Source: Beroe ovata (taxonomy: Eukaryota > Ctenophora > Nuda > Beroida > Beroidae). Taken from it: 44,883 nucleotides of DNA. Both the position numbers and the translations under genes were made by a program. The notes beneath the pieces are model-generated. The model did no database searches. It saw only the letters and a list, made by a program, of their open reading frames with translations, and had not been told where the DNA came from. Within the stretch, counting starts at the first letter, position 1, and each line of letters opens with the position of its first letter. Below, piece by piece: positions 44,832 through 44,883 of this stretch. The stretch covers positions 686 through 45,568 of the forward strand of contig CAMPET010000023.1 of the NCBI GenBank assembly GCA_946803715.1, read 5' to 3'.

Positions 44832-44883
44832 GTATGTGTGTTTTAACTCCCATGGTGCGCCCCGACCCCCGGGGGGGGGGGGG

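Overview
The window is nuclear DNA from a compact invertebrate animal genome. Genes are split into short exons by GT-AG introns mostly 70-300 nt long, base composition is AT-leaning, CA/GT microsatellites are frequent, and several families are best known from animals (DENND11, HAP40, BRF2-like, CLNS1A). The phylum cannot be fixed from sequence alone. There is no sign of bacterial, viral or mobile-gene content. Gene models were built by hand from splice signals, exon phase and remembered family similarity. No search was run.

Layout. Minus strand, 26-1455: the 5' part of EIF3B, running off the left edge. After a repeat-bearing 1.5 kb intergenic region come eight consecutive plus-strand genes separated by only about 310-660 nt: COG3 (2964-5243), PNO1 (5663-6337), DENND11 (6773-9005), a DPM2-like gene (9663-10082), UGGT (10425-18557), EIPR1 (19003-23790), SF3B5 (24098-24543) and the HAP40/F8A gene (25000-27131). 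A small RGS gene lies on the minus strand (28629-29580). A gene-poor 6.5 kb stretch with an 874-N gap follows. Then come an intronless TFIIB-family, BRF2-like gene (36100-38310), PHB2 (38652-41380), a repeat-rich 2 kb region, and the 5' part of CLNS1A (43408-44831), which runs off the right edge.

Function. The genes are housekeeping genes without one shared pathway. Several touch the secretory and endosomal system (COG3, DENND11, DPM2-like, UGGT, EIPR1, HAP40). Others serve translation, ribosome assembly, splicing and transcription (EIF3B, PNO1, SF3B5, CLNS1A, BRF2-like).

Most notable observation. At almost every gene a 3' splice acceptor (Y-rich...AG) sits within 0-30 nt upstream of the inferred start codon: 0 nt at UGGT, 1 at COG3 and EIF3B, 3 at EIPR1, 4 at PNO1, 5 at SF3B5, 6 at the BRF2-like gene, 7 at HAP40, 12 at CLNS1A, 14 at RGS and 28 at DPM2. 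Together with the tight co-directional gene spacing, this is what spliced-leader trans-splicing would look like. Cis-spliced non-coding first exons are the main alternative.

Other points: a catalytic-domain exon of UGGT is missing at an assembly gap next to a fold-back repeat; UGGT has a 12-nt symmetric microexon; a 554-bp tandem array fills one EIPR1 intron; an EIPR1 splice acceptor is duplicated; the BRF2-like protein has an unusual zinc ribbon and a long C-terminal region; and PHB2 carries a repeat-bearing C-terminal tail.
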